Assembly: GCA_009801015.1 (NCBI GenBank)
Contig: VHZZ01013513.1
Span: forward strand, 13,485 to 34,542
Source of the DNA: Silene noctiflora
Lineage: Eukaryota > Streptophyta > Magnoliopsida > Caryophyllales > Caryophyllaceae
Direction: 5' to 3'
Length of the DNA: 21,058 nt
The notes under the pieces are model-generated. The model worked only from the letters and a program-made list of their open reading frames with translations. It did not search any database and had not been told where the DNA came from. This document shows positions 1 to 10,746 of the stretch, in pieces. Positions within the stretch are counted from its first letter, which is position 1; each line of letters starts with the position of its first letter. A program made the translations under genes and the position numbers.

Positions 1-29
1 AATTTTAAGGAATTAATTAACTTGTATCG

Positions 30-180
30 ACATACAATTAATTAATTTATCAATTAAGAGTGTTATCCTAAAGGTATGACCTTAAGGGATCAATTGATCA
101 CCACCGTCACACGACAGTAATGCCAAACTCTAGTCAGCCAATCATTACAGATTAATGTGGATCAGTTGACAAAAAAATAT
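30..180. mobile_element. possible LTR-retrotransposon remnant
   Basis: This block stands out from its A/T-rich surroundings by normal complexity, with words such as GGTATGACCTTAAGGGATC and GTCAGCCAATCATTAC. It resembles sequence I associate with plant Ty1/copia-type LTR or LTR-adjacent repeats. No termini, primer binding site or coding domain are visible, and the left part is cut off by the window edge. The class assignment rests on general resemblance only and could be wrong. Confidence 0.25.
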
Positions 181-1576
181 TACTTTCTCTTATATATTTT
201 TATTATGAGATTTAAACATGTGATCGCATTATTGTCGAAGATACATACTCCAACATTAATTACTTTCTCTCCTCTTTCTTATTCTTTACAACTTCTACAT
301 TTTCTACAATATTAAATATACAAAAATATAATAATATCAACTATACAAATCCATAAATGATGTTGCAAATAAAATACGAACATTAAAAATTTAGAAAATC
401 AAATTCATCAATTATAAACATAATATTTTTAGGACTAATCATTAATTATCAATTATAAACAACAATTATAAACTATAAACATCAATTATAANTTTTATGA
501 TCGACTGATTAAAAAAGAATAAACAATCTAAAAAAAATACAAAATCACAAAAAAAAATACGAAGTATCATAATAGAAAAAAAATGCCAGTATTGAAAACA
601 AAATTGATATCATTATAACCAGATTCAAATACATCAAGAAAATCGGGTTTAAAAAATAGAGCTTGAACTTAACTATTTAAATAAATATTTATAGATACAT
701 GCAGCAAATTTGAAAAGCTAAAAAAAATCCAGAAATGAAATGAAACAATTGTGTGATGATTAGAAATGAAGTTTCAATTTAATACTATACCTTGAGTCAG
801 TCGATAAAAAGTCATAACAAGTGAAAATTAGAGAGATCTAAAACAAACATAGATTGAAATAGATAGAAATGTGGATATTTAATAATTAATGTGTTTTATA
901 TGCCTTTTTAAAGGATGAAAATATTAGATAGAAACAAATTGACTAGGTATAGGGAAGGTTTTTCATAAACATGTGCTTGGTGAATTTTCTATAATGATAA
1001 AAGTGAAGTGATGTATTATTGGTACATAAGTGATGATAGTAAGTATATTATAGGAGTATGTTACTGAACATAGGTTTAGTAATCGATGATGGGTATCGAT
1101 GAGTTGGGCTTGGTATACTTTTGGCNGCATTAATATTGTCAACGAAAAATNGGGTGAGCCAGGTTAGAGGGATTAGGAATTTAGGATTAGTGAGGGTAGA
1201 TTNNGGGTTTGTAAAAGTTNTTCNNTATAATGGTATGAACTTTGAGGTTAGTAGTTTGGGCTGATTTGGATAGATTGGGGTCAATTTGGTTATATTTTCT
1301 TATCAACATATGTTTTTAAATGTCGAGATGATATTGTTCTATTTTCACTCCGTCAATCTAAGGTGTGCAAGATCTTTATTTATTTTTTATATCGATTTAA
1401 TTGTAGTATTATTAAAATCATGATATTCTTTTGAAATCATTTTTTTAATATGTTTTTCGATTTTATACCTACAACTAATCATTAACAGCAATGTCATGAG
1501 ACGTTTTGGTTTCTATCTTTGAAGTTAAATTTATTTTATAAAAATCTTCATATTTTACTTGCATTTTTAAAAGTAA

Positions 1577-1608
1577 CCCGTGCAATTATTGCACGGGAAT
1601 AAAACTAG
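1577..1608 (+). mobile_element. Helitron-like 3' terminus (hairpin plus CTAG)
   Basis: A perfect 9-bp GC-rich stem, CCCGTGCAA (1577-1585) and TTGCACGGG (1589-1597), with a TTA loop, is followed 7 bases later by CTAG (1605-1608) and then a T. Plant Helitrons end in a short hairpin a few bases before CTRR and insert between A and T, so the layout fits a 3' end with the element body to the left. The matching 5' TC end was not identified, so element length is unknown. The terminus lies within a few hundred bases of the probable first exon of the ARF-GEF gene and may form part of its promoter region. Confidence 0.7.
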
Positions 1609-1689
1609 TGTACTTTAAATTTAAACTCGTGGTCACAATACATGATCCGCTAAAAAATTTCGATTAAAAAGTAAGAGGAAGTGCAAAAT

Positions 1690-2094
1690 GTCAAATCTAA
1701 AAGTACTCCAATAATTTTCCGAAAAAGAAAGGAGACGTCTCTTAGTCGTGATTTGTGAGTTGTGAACAGTGAGCACATTCCCAAATCTTAGAGCTCTACA
1801 GTGTAAGAAGGTAGTTTTCTCAACCCATGAAACCCACCAAATCAATCGACATCTCTTGACTCGATTCATCTCAATTTTCGATTAATTCCCAAAATTGAAT
1901 TTTACCCTCTTTCCATATCACCCTTAATTTAATAATTTACAAAGAAAATCGTATGCCCATTTCGATCTCCAGGCTGTTTTCCACAGTATAACCCAGATGC
2001 CCATTTCTCTGATCTGCCATTTCAGCACTCTAATTTCTGGGCTTTATGCTTTGGATACATACAACAAGCTCATATTTTCATTTCTTTAGCAATG
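1690..2094 (+). other. probable non-coding first exon (5' UTR) of the ARF-GEF gene
   Basis: This stretch is less A/T-biased than its flanks and has the pyrimidine-rich, ATG-poor look of a plant 5' UTR. It ends in a good splice donor, AATG|GTATAA, with GT at 2095-2096. The downstream coding exon has a clear acceptor (CAG at 3942-3944) preceded by an in-frame-unsupported 5' UTR, so an upstream non-coding exon is needed; plant GNOM-family genes commonly have a 5'-UTR intron. The transcription start is not determined, and 1690 is a rough left limit. No clear TATA box was seen. An alternative first exon near 3740, below the TATATAAA at 3709-3716, cannot be excluded. Confidence 0.45.
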
Positions 2095-2679
2095 GTATAA
2101 TTCTCTATTTGCTGTAATTTATTTATTTTAATTTTGTTTACCTGCGCTACATTATTGTCTACTGCTGTTAATTGGTCTACATAGTGATAATCAGTGTTTA
2201 GGAACTTGATTGTTAGATGTGAACGAAAAAAGGGATAATAAGTGATCAAGAAGATTTTGATCATTGCATCAATGTTTGTAAAATGTTTGTAAAGAAATGA
2301 CTCTAGATTGTTGTTCTGTTGCAAGATACGGAGTAGTTAATGACTGAGTGATCACGGTCTTATCGCGTGAAAAAGCCCATTGAGGAGGAATGTTTATAAA
2401 GGATTTCAAACAATGGCATGATTTGAGGAGGGTGAAAAACAATGTTTTGTTGGCGGTTTTATGGTCCCTCTGTCCCATGAGGTTCTTTACGTTTTCTCTT
2501 TACTTGTGAGGGTAACTTTGAAGAAATGTATAGAACCAGGGAGGGTAATTTTTCAAGAAACGTAAATGGTCCATTCGTTTATGTTATTTGGTTGTCGAAG
2601 GAGGATGAAAAATGGCAACTTTTGAGGATTTGGTTTTGGTAGGGAATTTGGATCAAGGACTGACCTTTAGACTTACAAG

Positions 2680-2832
2680 CATGGTTACCGAATTCGCTAT
2701 GAATACGTCCTTACCAATTCGCGATTCACTCTTATAGATTGTGTGTGATATGTATTTTCAGTAAGCAACATGATAGAATTCGCTTTTAACAATTCGCGAT
2801 TCGTAGGGCACCGAGCGAATTCGGTAACCTTG
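2680..2832. mobile_element. hAT-type MITE, 153 bp
   Basis: The terminal inverted repeats are CATGGTTACCGAATTCGCT at 2680-2698 and its near-perfect reverse complement, ending CGGTAACCTTG, at 2814-2832, with one mismatch. They are flanked on both sides by the identical 8-bp CTTACAAG (2672-2679 and 2833-2840). An 8-bp target duplication with short terminal repeats is the mark of hAT-superfamily insertions. The interior is non-coding and contains the word AATTCGCGATTC twice. The element lies inside the probable first intron of the ARF-GEF gene. Intact duplications and near-identical ends suggest a fairly recent insertion. Confidence 0.85.
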
Positions 2833-3399
2833 CTTACAAGTTCCGAGTTCCAACTCTCTGAAATTGACTTCCTGTAGCAAGCGCCACTGTTCATTGAGAG
2901 TTAGGGTTCGATAATGGAATCTCTAATGAGTTGGAAAAAGTTCACCACCCTATCTGATTATTAGTCAACTTAATTTGCTGTTGAAGCTGATAATTTATGG
3001 AAGTCAAAGTTTCACGTTGTGCTGGAATGTGGTAGTATCTTGACACCGTTTAAGAGTTAAGTGTTTAATTAATGTAGATCTGTGCGTCCAGCCTTGGGAC
3101 AGGGTGCTTATGCCTCTATAACTTACCACACCACTAGGGATGTCCTTGAGGTGTGACGGGGGCAGATATAGGCGTCCCCACACCTATAGGCTATTGTCAT
3201 GAACTAAAATCCATACCACACTCACTCCATAACTGACCTTAAATGCATACCCATCCCATTTGCTTGGTTCCCATCTACTCCACAACTTTATCCATATTCT
3301 GCTTAGTATGAAACTAATGTATATAATTGAGTAATGAAAAGTAGAAAGAAGTGGGACAAAGTAGGAAAGTTGGAAGATAATTTGAGGTGGAGGGACTAG

Positions 3400-3414
3400 T
3401 AATAATAATAATAA
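3400..3414. repeat. short (AAT)n microsatellite
   Basis: Five tandem TAA units occur within the probable 5'-UTR intron. The tract is short and of the kind that varies between individuals. No function is implied. Confidence 0.8.
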
Positions 3415-3708
3415 CGAATATATTAATAATTGGTAGGTAGGTGGGTTATGGGTATGAAGCACCGAAGCGGTTACAATGCAAAATCCACCCTCGCACCACC
3501 ACCTACAATGTTTAATTATCGTTTCCGCTCCACCACCCACCGACGTATTATTTATACCCGCTCCAACCGGTGCGAGTGCGGTGTGTCACCCACTTTTACC
3601 CATTCTGCATGCGGGCTTGCCTCTGCTCCAGCTCTTATTGACTTCATTCTGGTCGTAAATTTTTTTGGTGAACGATTCAAAATGTTTGATATTCAGAGAG
3701 TCATACTC

Positions 3709-3716
3709 TATATAAA
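3709..3716 (+). promoter_or_regulatory. possible TATA box (TATATAAA)
   Basis: A good TATA-like word sits about 230 bases upstream of the splice acceptor at 3944. If used, transcription would begin near 3740, and either a short intron (for example donor GTAAAT near 3870) or a read-through 5' UTR would precede the coding exon. This is an alternative to the upstream first exon at about 1690-2094. AT-rich intron sequence yields such words by chance, so support is weak. Confidence 0.2.
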
Positions 3717-3944
3717 TTTTGGTTTTGTACCTTAATCCTTTTTCTACCATCGAAGCAACTATTTTTGCAAAATACACCTATGAGTTTGCTGATTGAAGAT
3801 TCTACTCTAATACCATTTGTCTTTTATTTTTTTTTTTTGAAAATCTTCCAATTGGTTTTGGACTTGCTTGTAAATATTTTGAACTGTATAAGTTCGATTA
3901 TTGGCTTTGCCACTAATCAATATTTGTTTGTTTCCCATTTACAG

Positions 3945-4032
3945 CGAGGGTAGTTATGATTTTACTCGATTGTTCCATCTGAAGCCTACAACATCTCACT
4001 CCAAGGTGCATGGTGGAGACCGAAGAGTAATT
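3945..4032 (+). other. 5' UTR part of coding exon 1, with two short uORFs
   Basis: Between the acceptor at 3944 and the chosen start codon at 4033 there are two out-of-frame ATGs. One opens an 8-codon frame at 3956-3982. The other opens a 6-codon frame (MVETEE) at 4010-4030 whose stop lies only two bases before the main ATG. If the upstream exon ends at 2094, splicing would also create ATG-CGA-GGG-TAG across the junction, a three-codon uORF. Such uORFs commonly lower translation of the main frame in plants; here this is an inference from sequence only. Confidence 0.5.
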
Positions 4033-7000
4033 ATGCATTACCTAGAGATGCAACCTGCCATTGATGGCACTTCTAATAATTCTTCTCTGGCATGCATCAT
4101 CAACACAGAAATAGGTGCTGTTTTGGCAGTAATGAGGAGGAATGTCAGATGGGGCAGTCGTTTTATTTCAGCCGATGATCAATTTGAGCACTCACTAATT
4201 CAGTCTTTGAAATCGTTAAGAAAGAAAATCTTCTCATGGCACTCTCAGTGGCATAGCATCAACCCTGTCTTGTATCTCCAACCATTTCTCGACGTCATTC
4301 GATCAGAAGAAACTGGAGCTCCAATTACAAGTGTTGCTTTGTCCTCTGTGTATAAGATCTTAACTATTGATTGCTTTAGCGTCAACACTATTAATATTCA
4401 AGATGCAATGCATCTGATAGTTGATTCAGTGACAAGCTGTCATTTTGAGGTTACAGATCCAGCTTCAGAAGAAGTGGTATTGATGAAGATAGTTCAGGTT
4501 CTCCTAGCTTGTGTGAAAAGTAAAGCTTCAACTGTGCTGACTAACCAGCATGTTTGCACTATCGTGGATACATGTTTCCGGGTTGTTCAGCAAACAGGGA
4601 CGAAAGGTGAGCTGTTGCAACGTATAGCTCGTCATTCAATGCATGAACTTGTCCGCACAATTTTTTCACGTCTTCCTGAGTTCGATAGTACATATAGCGA
4701 GTTGGGTAATGAAGGCTGCTTCATTGATCACGAGGTATTTGCTGTATCTTCTATTGCTCAAATCTTTTGGGGGTTTTCCCTAGGAATTTACCGTAGGTGT
4801 CGAATTTATCTATACTGAAACATCTCATTTTCTGGAAGATACTTGTTAATTTTATTGCTTGATAAAGTATTTTTGTCGGTTAATTTGATTATATTGACCA
4901 CAATACACCCAGAGGATGCCGCTCGTCAAAAATCAGAACCATGGTAGAGCAGTCCTGAAGCTGTTTGATTATTCTCTCGTCTACCTTCACTATGGTTGAC
5001 TTTTTTTATTTCTTTCGAATGTGTGTGAATTTGTGAAGTATGGGTCATTGGGTCTGCAGATGGTGGCATTCTTATTGTGCTGTTTTGTCATCTGTAAAAG
5101 CATTACAAATGACATCAGTGACAATAACAAATTACCATATTGTCTCAAAAGGCTCTCACCTATGACAATTTAGGTGGTTAGATGTGTGCAGACTTTTGTG
5201 TGGGTTGAAGATATGAAATATCAGAGAATATTTCTGGATAGTCATGGAGATAGGCCGAAAATTGATTTGATCAGATTCTATTGATGTGTGGATTTGTTAG
5301 TATTGTTGATTAGATGGGTCTTATGGAGGACCATAATTGAATTATTTATGTACTTCCTACATTTATCAATTGTCCATAGTAAGTGGCCATGAATGTCAAT
5401 TTTGCTCAAACTTTTTTCCTTCCGCAGATTCAGAAGCCAAATGGTAACCCCAGTTCTGTGGCTCCACAATCTGTTTCTGAAGATCTCACCCCAAAAAATG
5501 TCGAGCCGTCTTCACTAGATAGTACTTCTACTTCTGCTCCCGTGGTCAAGAGTGTAAGCCCTGAAACTGAAATTGTTGATACTGTCCAAAGTGATCCACA
5601 CCTCATGAAGCAGCCATTTGGCATCCCTTGTGTGGTTGAGATCCTCCAGTTCTTGTGTTCTTTGTTAAATGTTACCGAGCACACAGGAATGGGTCCAAAA
5701 TCCAATACTGTTGCTTTCGATGAAGATGTACCCCTATTTGCCTTAGGCCTAATAAGTTCCGCCATTGAACTAGGTGGTTCCTCATTCCATAAGCACTCAA
5801 AATTACTAAAGTTGATACAAGATGATCTGTTTTGGAATCTAATGCAATTTGGTCTGTCTATGAGTCCCCTCATTCTTTCCATGGTTTATAGCATTGTTCT
5901 CGGTCTATATATTCACTTGCGTACTAAGCTGAAACTACAGTTGGAGGCATTCTTTTCCTCTGTGATTTTGAGGCTTGCTGAGAGCAAATATGGGGCTTCT
6001 TATCAGCAGCAAGAAGTTGCAATGGAGGCTCTTGTTGACTTTTGTAGACAGAAAACATTTATGAATGAGATGTATGCTAACTTTGATTGTGATCTCACCT
6101 CGAGAAATATATTTGAAGATCTGATTAATTTGTTATCAAGGAGTGCATTTCCGGTTAATAGCCCACTTTCTACCTTGCATATTCTTGCTTTGGAGGGCTT
6201 GATTGCAGTAACTGAGGGAATGGCTGAGAGAATAGGGAGTGGGCCCTTTATGCCAGACAACTCTATTTTCAAGCTTGAGGTGTATAAACCATTTTGGTTC
6301 TTTAAGCCTGAGAATTATGAGCAACCCAGCTATTGGGTTCCTTTTGTTCGCCAAACGAAATACATCAAACAGCGTTTAATGATTGCTGCTGATCACTTCA
6401 ATCAGGGCACAAAGAAAGGGTTGGAATTTCTTCAAGAGACACACTTATTGCCGGAGAAACTTGATGCTCAAAGTGTGGCTTGCTTTCTGAGGTGTACAGC
6501 CGGGTTAGATAAGAATCTTATAGGAGATTACCTAGGAAATCACGATGAGTTTTGTGTCCAAGTTCTCTATGAATTTGCCCGGACTTTTGATTTTGAGGGT
6601 ATGAATTTGGATATTGCATTGCGGATCTTTTTGGAAACGTTCAAACTTCCAGGAGAGTCACAAAAGATACATAGAGTGCTTGAGGCTTTCTCAGAGAGAT
6701 ACTATGAGCAGTCACCGGACATATTAGCTGACAAGGATGCAGCACTTGTGCTGTCTTATTCACTAATTATGCTAAACACCGATCAACACAACATGCAGGT
6801 GAAAAAGAAGATGAAAGAAGAGGATTTTGTTCGGAATAATCGGCGGATCAATGGTGGCAATGATCTCCCTCGGGAATACCTATCCGAGTTATACCACTCT
6901 ATCTGCAAGAATGAAATACGTATGACTCCTGAACAGGGTTTGGGTTTCCCGGAGATGAGTCATAGCCGTTGGATTAACCTGATTCAACGATCCAGAGTAA

Positions 7001-9054
7001 CTTCTCCATATATTCTAACAGCCCACAAGCCGTATCTTGATAGGGAAATGTATGGTATAATAGCAGGTCCCACTGTTGCTGCCATCTCTGTTGTATTTGA
7101 TCATGCTGAGGATGAGGCTGTTTACCGATTGTGCATTGATGGCTATTTAGCTGCTGCGAAGATTGCGGCCTCCTTTCATCTTGAATCTGTTCTTAATGAT
7201 ATGGTCATCTCTCTTTGCAAGTTCACAACTCTTTTGAACCCATCTTATCTTGAAGAGTTTCTTTTCACCTATAGTAGTGACACAAAGGCTAAGATGGCAA
7301 CCACGGCCGTGTTCACTATTGCAAATATATATGGTGATTATATTCGTACAGGCTGGCAAAACTTACTCGACTGTATTTTACAATTTTATGAGTTTGGCTT
7401 TCTTCGGTCGGGGTTTCTCTATGATGCTTCAGATGACCCGGCTGTCCCTGGAAAGCCTTTTGCAAATACATTATCTTCACCTCCCTTGTCAACAACCGTT
7501 ATCAACTCCAAGAAATCCTCGGGTTTTATGGGCCGCTTTAGTCAACTGTTGTCCTTTGACTCAGAGGAGCCTAGATCACAGCCAACTGAAGAAGAACTTG
7601 CTGCTCAGAAAGAAATCCTTGAGACTATCCAGAAGTGCCAGATCAGCAATATTTTTACTGAGAGTAAATTTTTGCAGGCTGATTCATTGATGGACCTTGT
7701 ACGTGCAATCATGGCCGCAGGTCAAATACAGAAAGAGGGTGGCTATCTTTTAAATGAAGTTACTGCTGCCTTCTGTCTTGAATTACTGATTGCAATTACT
7801 CTGAACAATCGAGATAGAATATCATTTTTGTGGCAGGCGGTATATGGGCACATATCTAATATTGTTCAATCAACTAGTATGCCATGTACTTTGATTGAAA
7901 AGGCAGTTTTCGGGCTTCTCAGAATTTGTCAGCGGTTACTTCCTTACAAAGAGAACCTAGTTGACGAACTTTTAAGTTCGCTTCAACTAGTTTTGAAGCT
8001 TGACGCTCGAGTTGCTGATGCGTACTGCGAGCAGATCACACAAGAAGTTGGGCAATTAGTGAAAACGAATGCGGGTCATATAAGATCACAAATGGGTTGG
8101 CGGGTTGTTTTGTCTCTGCTTGCCATCACAGCTCGGCATCCCGAGGCTTCTGAAGCTGGATTCAATGCAGTCTCATACATAATGAGTGATGGGGCCCACC
8201 TGTTGCCTTCAAACTTTGTACTTTGTATTGAAGCTGCAAGGCAATTTGCCGACTCTCGTGTTGGTGAAGTGAAGCGATCCATTCATGCATTGGATCTCAT
8301 GTCAGGATCAGTCACCTCTTTGGGCCGGTGGGCATCAGAAACCCGTGAAGGTATTACCGAGGACGACGCGGTCATGCTGTCAAAAGATATTGGGGAAATG
8401 TGGCTAAGGCTGGTTCAAGCATTGCACAAAATGTGTGTGGATAATCGAGAAGAGGTCCGAGCTCACGCCCTTTTATCATTGCAGAAGTGCTTGAGTGCAG
8501 TCCAAGAAATACATCTCTCACAGCAGTTATGGTTACAGTGCTTTGACCTGGTCATATTTCCAATGCTAGACACTTTTCTTGAAATTGCTCAAGGAAACTC
8601 TTCAAAGATGTACCGAAATATAGAAGCCACGCTCGTGATTGTGATGAAACTCCTGTCTAAAGTGTTTTTACTCTCTATCAATGAAATTATGAAGTCAGCA
8701 ACATTCCGAGACCTGTGGATTGCAGTAATAAGAAGGATGGAAAATTATATGACAGTTAAAATCAGAGGCAGGAGAAGTGAGACACTCCAGGAGCTTGTTC
8801 CCGAGCTCCTCAAGAATTCATTGCTTGTAATGAAAGCAGCTGGAGTTCTTTTGCCTGGGAGTGATTCCAGTGGAGAGAGTTTATGGGAACTAACATGGTC
8901 TCGGGTCAATAAAATTTCGCCTTCATTACAATCAGAAGTGTTCACCAATGCTGAATTGGATAAAAGGCAGCGTGGTCAACTCAAGGAAGACGGAATTCAA
9001 TCAACGGCCCAAGCTGGTTCGACCCTGAATGAAACTGTCGCTTCAGAATGTTAA
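4033..9054 (+). CDS. GNL1: ARF guanine-nucleotide exchange factor, GNOM/GNL1 family (two coding exons: 4033-4734 and 5428-9054)
   Basis: A Sec7-type GEF that loads GTP onto ARF GTPases so that vesicle coats assemble on Golgi and endosomal membranes. In Arabidopsis, GNL1 acts in COPI Golgi-to-ER traffic and GNOM in polar endosomal recycling. Joining the exons (phase 0/0) gives 1442 residues, matching the family (about 1450). Visible layout: DCB domain about 19-225 (IGAVLAVMRRNVRW near 27-40); variable Ser/Pro-rich linker about 235-295 spanning the splice junction; HUS domain about 297-470 with HUS box NFDCD at 452-456; Sec7 domain about 540-733 with catalytic E644 in FKLPGES and M682 in IMLNTDQHN; HDS repeats to the C terminus. 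The ATG at 4033 was chosen because MHYLEMQPAID aligns with the family's usual N terminus; the in-frame ATG at 4048 is the alternative. Late-region words such as HLLPSN and NKISPSLQSEVF favour GNL1 over GNOM, judged from memory of the families. No frameshift or premature stop is seen. Confidence 0.93.
4735..5427 (+). other. intron between the two coding exons of the ARF-GEF gene
   Basis: The donor GAG|GTATTT at 4735 and acceptor TTTTTTCCTTCCGCAG ending at 5427 give a 693-bp phase-0 intron. Reading through the donor yields family-unlike residues and a stop at about 4818, and the reading frame upstream of the acceptor is likewise unlike the family, so both ends are well supported. The intron falls in the variable linker between the DCB and HUS domains. 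It is AT-rich, with no repeat or nested gene that I can recognise. Confidence 0.9.
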
Positions 9055-9480
9055 AACGTGGATTTGAGATCATTTTTGGTGGTTCTTCTTTGTCTTACCG
9101 AGCTCATTACAACCTTAGTCTGGGATGATGGTGCTCAAAGAGGTTGATCTCTTAGTACTTCATTTGCAAGGAGACTACCCCCAGGCTGGAATGAACCACA
9201 TTGCTTGAACCATAGGGTTTGTAGGCGGTGATCTCAAACAAGCTCTAGCAACTTTGCAGGTTTGAGCCATAGGTATTATCTTTCCGATCATCCTTAAAAA
9301 CATTATATTTACATTTACCATGTAGAATATATACCAGCCTTGAAGAGTTGTTTGGAGATTTAATGACGGCTTCCTTATCTGTGTTCTCGGCTCATTCTTA
9401 GTTTTCTTCTCAAGTAGCAAGAAATCCTAAATTTTTGCTGTTTTATACCCGTATTGTTTTTGCTATAAAATTCACCATTC
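9055..9480 (+). other. probable 3' UTR of the ARF-GEF gene
   Basis: The stop codon TAA is at 9052-9054. The following 400 or so bases are non-coding, T-rich and lack a domain-bearing frame on either strand. No canonical AATAAA was found, which is common in plant genes, so the polyadenylation site is unknown and the right limit is approximate. Confidence 0.4.
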
Positions 9481-10746
9481 CTGATTTCCTGTTGTCGCAC
9501 AAGTCGAAATGCACGTTTCCCCCCTTTTTCCAACGCTATGTGTCATTTTAGAGTTTTGATCATGGTATTAAACTAGGCGGCTGAGAACTTGCGGCCACTA
9601 AGATGATTGTGAGCGTTAATACGACGGGATTTTGAGGCGGTATTAGATGCTATTACAAATTGACCGAGCTAAGGGCCATGACAAATGATTTTCGACTGTG
9701 CCGTGGTATATAGATGTTTTGACTAACAGATAATTGTTCTTAGGCTGAGAAAATTTGAGTTTTTTTACAGGGACATTATTTTGTACAAAAGTTAGCGGAA
9801 GATACCACAAAATTATCGAAGAACATTTTTTCGTACTCCTTTATTTTTTGTCCGTGTCCGTTTTATTTTTGATTGTGGTTCAAAGTGACTTTAATTGTGT
9901 ACCTATTTTCAGATTTCGTGTACCCATTTTATCGTTAATTGTAGTGCGTACATGTTTTATTACTTGCTTTACCATTTTTAGTTTAAATTGTAAATGGTCT
10001 CGGCCTAAATTTATTCTGAAACCGTCTCTCAACAGACTTAGGAATTGACCCGAGGGGTACTGATTCAAGTGAAACTCGAAAAAAGTTGGAAAATTCTAAC
10101 TAAAAACTTTCCAATTTCCGACCGTGAGCGGCCCTAGCTCCACCACTAAGGCGACTTTCATGTACCACTACTATGACCAGCTCACGTAATATTGTAACCC
10201 AATAATCACCCCCTCAGTTATATATATTTTGATCTATGGTCTTTATTTGAATGTTGATATTCTTGTTAGTTGAGACGTAGGTGATTGGACTGAGATCATG
10301 GAGTTATGATTTTAATATAACGTTTTTTCACCATTATATTTATAGTTCTACTGACTACAATGTAGTAAATAATTGGCTTAACATTTATTAGTTTTTTCAT
10401 TAGAATCGTAATAATTTAAATCATCGTTAGTAAATAAATAAAAAATGCGAAAACTTAGAAAAGGTTGAAATGTTTTTTTATGAGAAAAGAAATCTCTGTT
10501 ATTTTGGGTCAACTGTTTCAATTAATGTTGATTTTGGTTCAATTTTGATTAAATTAAGATTTGAATGGATTTTCCGGGTTGGAGCTTGTATTACCAAGTT
10601 TAGGGTAGGGTAGGTTTTTTAATTAGTTAGCAAATTGTATATAAGAAAAATTGGAGTAAAAAGCCAAATTAACATTCTAACATTTCAATCAAATGTGAGA
10701 TTTGGAACAAAACGTGCATGCATTATTGTTTTTGAAATGATGCTAA
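9481..10746. other. intergenic AT-rich DNA, no gene seen
   Basis: No domain, RNA gene or complete mobile element was recognised. The longest frame (9755-10048, + strand) encodes a low-complexity hydrophobic peptide without family resemblance and is treated as chance. Composition drifts from mixed (9481-10200) to strongly A/T-rich (10200-10740). Confidence 0.5.

Larger units (their letters stand above)
1..1608. other. AT-rich repeat-derived region upstream of the ARF-GEF gene
   Basis: No credible gene is visible. The first 180 bases have higher complexity and read like an LTR-retrotransposon remnant. From about 180 to 900 the DNA is A/T-rich with degenerate repetition of an AATTATAAAC-like word around 410-490. 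From about 900 to 1560 there is unclassified sequence with scattered N bases. The right border is a Helitron-like 3' terminus at 1577-1608, so some or all of this stretch may be the body of that element. I could not find a convincing 5' TC terminus. Open reading frames here are short, low-complexity and lack recognisable domains. Confidence 0.5.
2095..3944 (+). other. probable 5'-UTR intron of the ARF-GEF gene
   Basis: The inferred intron of 1850 bp runs from donor GTATAA (2095) to acceptor TTTCCCATTTACAG (ending 3944). It is AT-rich and holds a complete hAT-like MITE (2680-2832), an (AAT)n run at 3400-3414, and a compositionally distinct, C-rich-in-one-strand block at about 3430-3640 of unknown origin. 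Reading frames inside it (for example 3184-3540 and 3430-3735) have no recognisable domain and look like chance. A TATATAAA word at 3709-3716 could be an internal promoter element. The acceptor is well supported by the coding exon that follows; the donor is the weaker end. Confidence 0.5.

Noticed and set aside
3184..3540. 118-codon minus-strand frame in the probable 5'-UTR intron
   Set aside because: It is low complexity with no domain, overlaps an AAT microsatellite, and lies inside an inferred intron of the opposite strand.
3430..3735. 101-codon plus-strand frame (and an overlapping 60-codon frame) in the same intron
   Set aside because: The composition is unlike a protein family I know. 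The length arises from a locally C-rich block, with no splice continuity to the ARF-GEF coding exon.
3901..4032. In-frame N-terminal extension of the ARF-GEF reading frame
   Set aside because: It begins at TTG rather than ATG and crosses the splice acceptor at 3944. The family N terminus matches from the ATG at 4033.
5383..5427. Upstream ATG at 5383 as the start of a separate 1223-residue protein
   Set aside because: These 15 codons are the intron's 3' end with its polypyrimidine tract and AG. A protein starting here would lack the DCB domain that is encoded intact by the preceding exon.
5430..5882. 150-codon minus-strand frame opposite the ARF-GEF exon
   Set aside because: It is antisense to a conserved coding exon with no recognisable domain.
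7250..7690. 146-codon plus-strand frame inside the ARF-GEF coding exon
   Set aside because: It is an alternative-frame shadow of a conserved coding sequence with no family resemblance of its own.
9755..10048. 97-codon hydrophobic plus-strand frame
   Set aside because: It is T-rich DNA giving a Phe/Val/Leu-rich peptide, with no promoter, splice or family support.
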